64,000 bases of DNA. Source: RGIG4097 sp964550635. GTDB lineage: Bacteria > Bacillota > Clostridia > Christensenellales > CAG-917. Position 1 is the first letter of the stretch; each line of letters starts with the position of its first letter. Positions 63,104 through 64,000 of this stretch are shown here, in pieces. The stretch is taken from contig CAZJZV010000003.1 of the NCBI GenBank assembly GCA_964550635.1, forward strand, positions 1-64,000. Reading direction: 5' to 3'. Made by a program: the position numbers and the translations under genes. The notes beneath the pieces were generated by a model. That model made no database searches. It saw nothing but the letters and a program-made list of their open reading frames with translations, and was not told the origin of the DNA.

Positions 63104-63997
63104 ATGGGGTATATAAACGTGTTTTTATCTACCCCCTGTTCCGTCTTAATAAAAAATAAACAACTTGTCATACAGGGGGAGTCCACGCATTCGTTTCCGG
63201 TAGAGGATATGAATGCATTGATGATTGAGTCAAGCGAAACAACCGTTTCGGGGTATGCACTGCAGACGCTCGCCGACAATGGGGTTGTCGTTTTCACTTG
63301 TGATAGGATGCATTTGCCAAACGGAGTTTTGTTGCCGTTGAATGCATACTACCGTTCGTTGAAGATTTTGAATTGCCAATTATCAATAACAAAACCACTG
63401 AAGAAACAACTATGGCAAAGCATAGTGAAACGAAAAATCGAAAATCAAGCGGCGTGTGTAAAACTTGCAACGGACGACGATGCGGACGATTTGATATCTC
63501 TTGCGGGAGAAGTATGCAGCAACGATTCGAAAAACGTTGAAGCCGTCGCGGCGAATTTGTACTTTAAGAAACTGTTTGGCAAAGATTTTTTGCGCAGAGA
63601 AGAATCGTTTGTAAATTCTGCCTTAAATTATGGTTATTCTTTGGTACGGGGCGTTATTGCGCGCACGCTTTCCGTTTTGGGATTCGAGCCAAGTTTTGGA
63701 CTTCATCATTGCAATGAATTGAACAATTTCAATTTGGCGGACGATTTGATAGAAACCTATCGTCCTGTCGTTGATTTGATGGTGCACAATTTATGCGGAT
63801 ACGATGATTTAACGCCTGACGTCAAGAAAAAACTGTTTTCAATATTAAATTGCGACGTTTTGATATCGAATGAGATACAGCCTTTGTCGTATGCCGTTGA
63901 ATTGACGGTGCGAAGTTTGCGCCGAAGTTACGAAACAAACGAGAATCATCTCGCATTACCGCAATTGTTACCATTCAAAATGCATAGTTATGAATAA
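63104..63997 (+). CDS. cas1: Cas1 integrase, type II
   Basis: 297 residues, complete. With Cas2 it inserts new spacers. The N-terminal beta domain (1-80) is followed by the helical catalytic domain; likely metal ligands are Glu146 (NVEAVAANLYF), His201/His202 (GLHHCNELN) and the acid patch of LADDLIETYRP (211-221). Gly-rich SLVRGVIARTL lies near 179-189. GGAGG precedes the ATG 13 bases after cas9, so both are cotranscribed. Confidence 0.96.
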   Translation: MGYINVFLSTPCSVLIKNKQLVIQGESTHSFPVEDMNALMIESSETTVSGYALQTLADNGVVVFTCDRMHLPNGVLLPLNAYYRSLKILNCQLSITKPLKKQLWQSIVKRKIENQAACVKLATDDDADDLISLAGEVCSNDSKNVEAVAANLYFKKLFGKDFLRREESFVNSALNYGYSLVRGVIARTLSVLGFEPSFGLHHCNELNNFNLADDLIETYRPVVDLMVHNLCGYDDLTPDVKKKLFSILNCDVLISNEIQPLSYAVELTVRSLRRSYETNENHLALPQLLPFKMHSYE

Positions 63998-64000
63998 GTT
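63990..64000 (+). CDS. cas2: Probable cas2, first codons only (cut by window end)
   Basis: An ATG at 63990 overlaps the cas1 stop by eight bases and opens a frame Met-Asn-Lys before the window ends. In type II loci cas2 commonly overlaps the end of cas1, so this is its likely start. Three codons cannot prove it. Confidence 0.4.

Overview
The window looks like chromosome of an uncultured Bacillota (Clostridia) species, possibly a gut lineage; the assignment is inference. Support comes from SpoIIE with the spoIIE-tilS-hpt gene order, a PyrR-attenuated pyr operon with a PyrK/PyrD (class 1B) dihydroorotate dehydrogenase, a YerC-type TrpR-like repressor, type III glutamine synthetase, AGGAGG-type ribosome binding sites and TTGACA/TATAAT promoters. 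Codon use favours GAC, GTC and GAA, which leaves many long antisense frames open; I treat these as shadows.

Layout. 1-3.4 kb: tRNA-Ser(GCU), a secreted protein and a zinc-ribbon membrane protein. 3.4-15.4 kb (minus strand): an ABC exporter (ATPase, permease) in one operon with two very large secreted proteins, one of them a 2106-residue lipoprotein built of InlB-type and about 14 MBG-type modules. 15.7-19.9 kb: an O-antigen-ligase-like membrane protein and an AT-richer MacB-like ATPase-permease fusion. 20-24 kb: a small unknown protein, gltX and a membrane-anchored subtilisin. 24.4-27.5 kb: MgtC-like protein and cation/proton antiporter, divergent from a LysR regulator with a palindromic operator candidate. 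27.6-28.3 kb: a MORN-repeat protein. 28.5-37.7 kb: pyrR-pyrC-carB-pyrK-pyrD-pyrF-pyrE-pyrB behind a legible PyrR attenuator. carA is absent, and PyrB carries a C-terminal zinc domain like that of PyrI.

37.7-45.7 kb: two-component system, short-chain dehydrogenase, a large membrane protein joined to BioY, TetR, GDPD and a YerC-like repressor. 45.8-56.2 kb: spoIIE, tilS, hpt, cca, rmuC, a PHP phosphoesterase, VanW and phosphoglucomutase, many overlapping by 4-13 bases. 56.3-59.5 kb: glutamine synthetase III and an alpha/beta hydrolase. 59.58-64.0 kb: a type II-C CRISPR-Cas locus with its own promoter, a tracrRNA with a clear terminator, a compact GeoCas9-like Cas9 with all nuclease residues, cas1 and the first codons of a likely cas2. 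The array itself lies outside the window, but the anti-repeat predicts its repeat.

A recurring regulatory theme is leaderless transcription: at several genes (20037, 40756, 48143 and probably 45794) the -10 box ends only 6-9 bases before the ATG and no Shine-Dalgarno sequence is present. I see no clearly new defence system. The most notable items are the CRISPR locus, the ABC exporter/giant MBG surface protein operon, the PyrB-zinc-domain fusion and the leaderless promoters.
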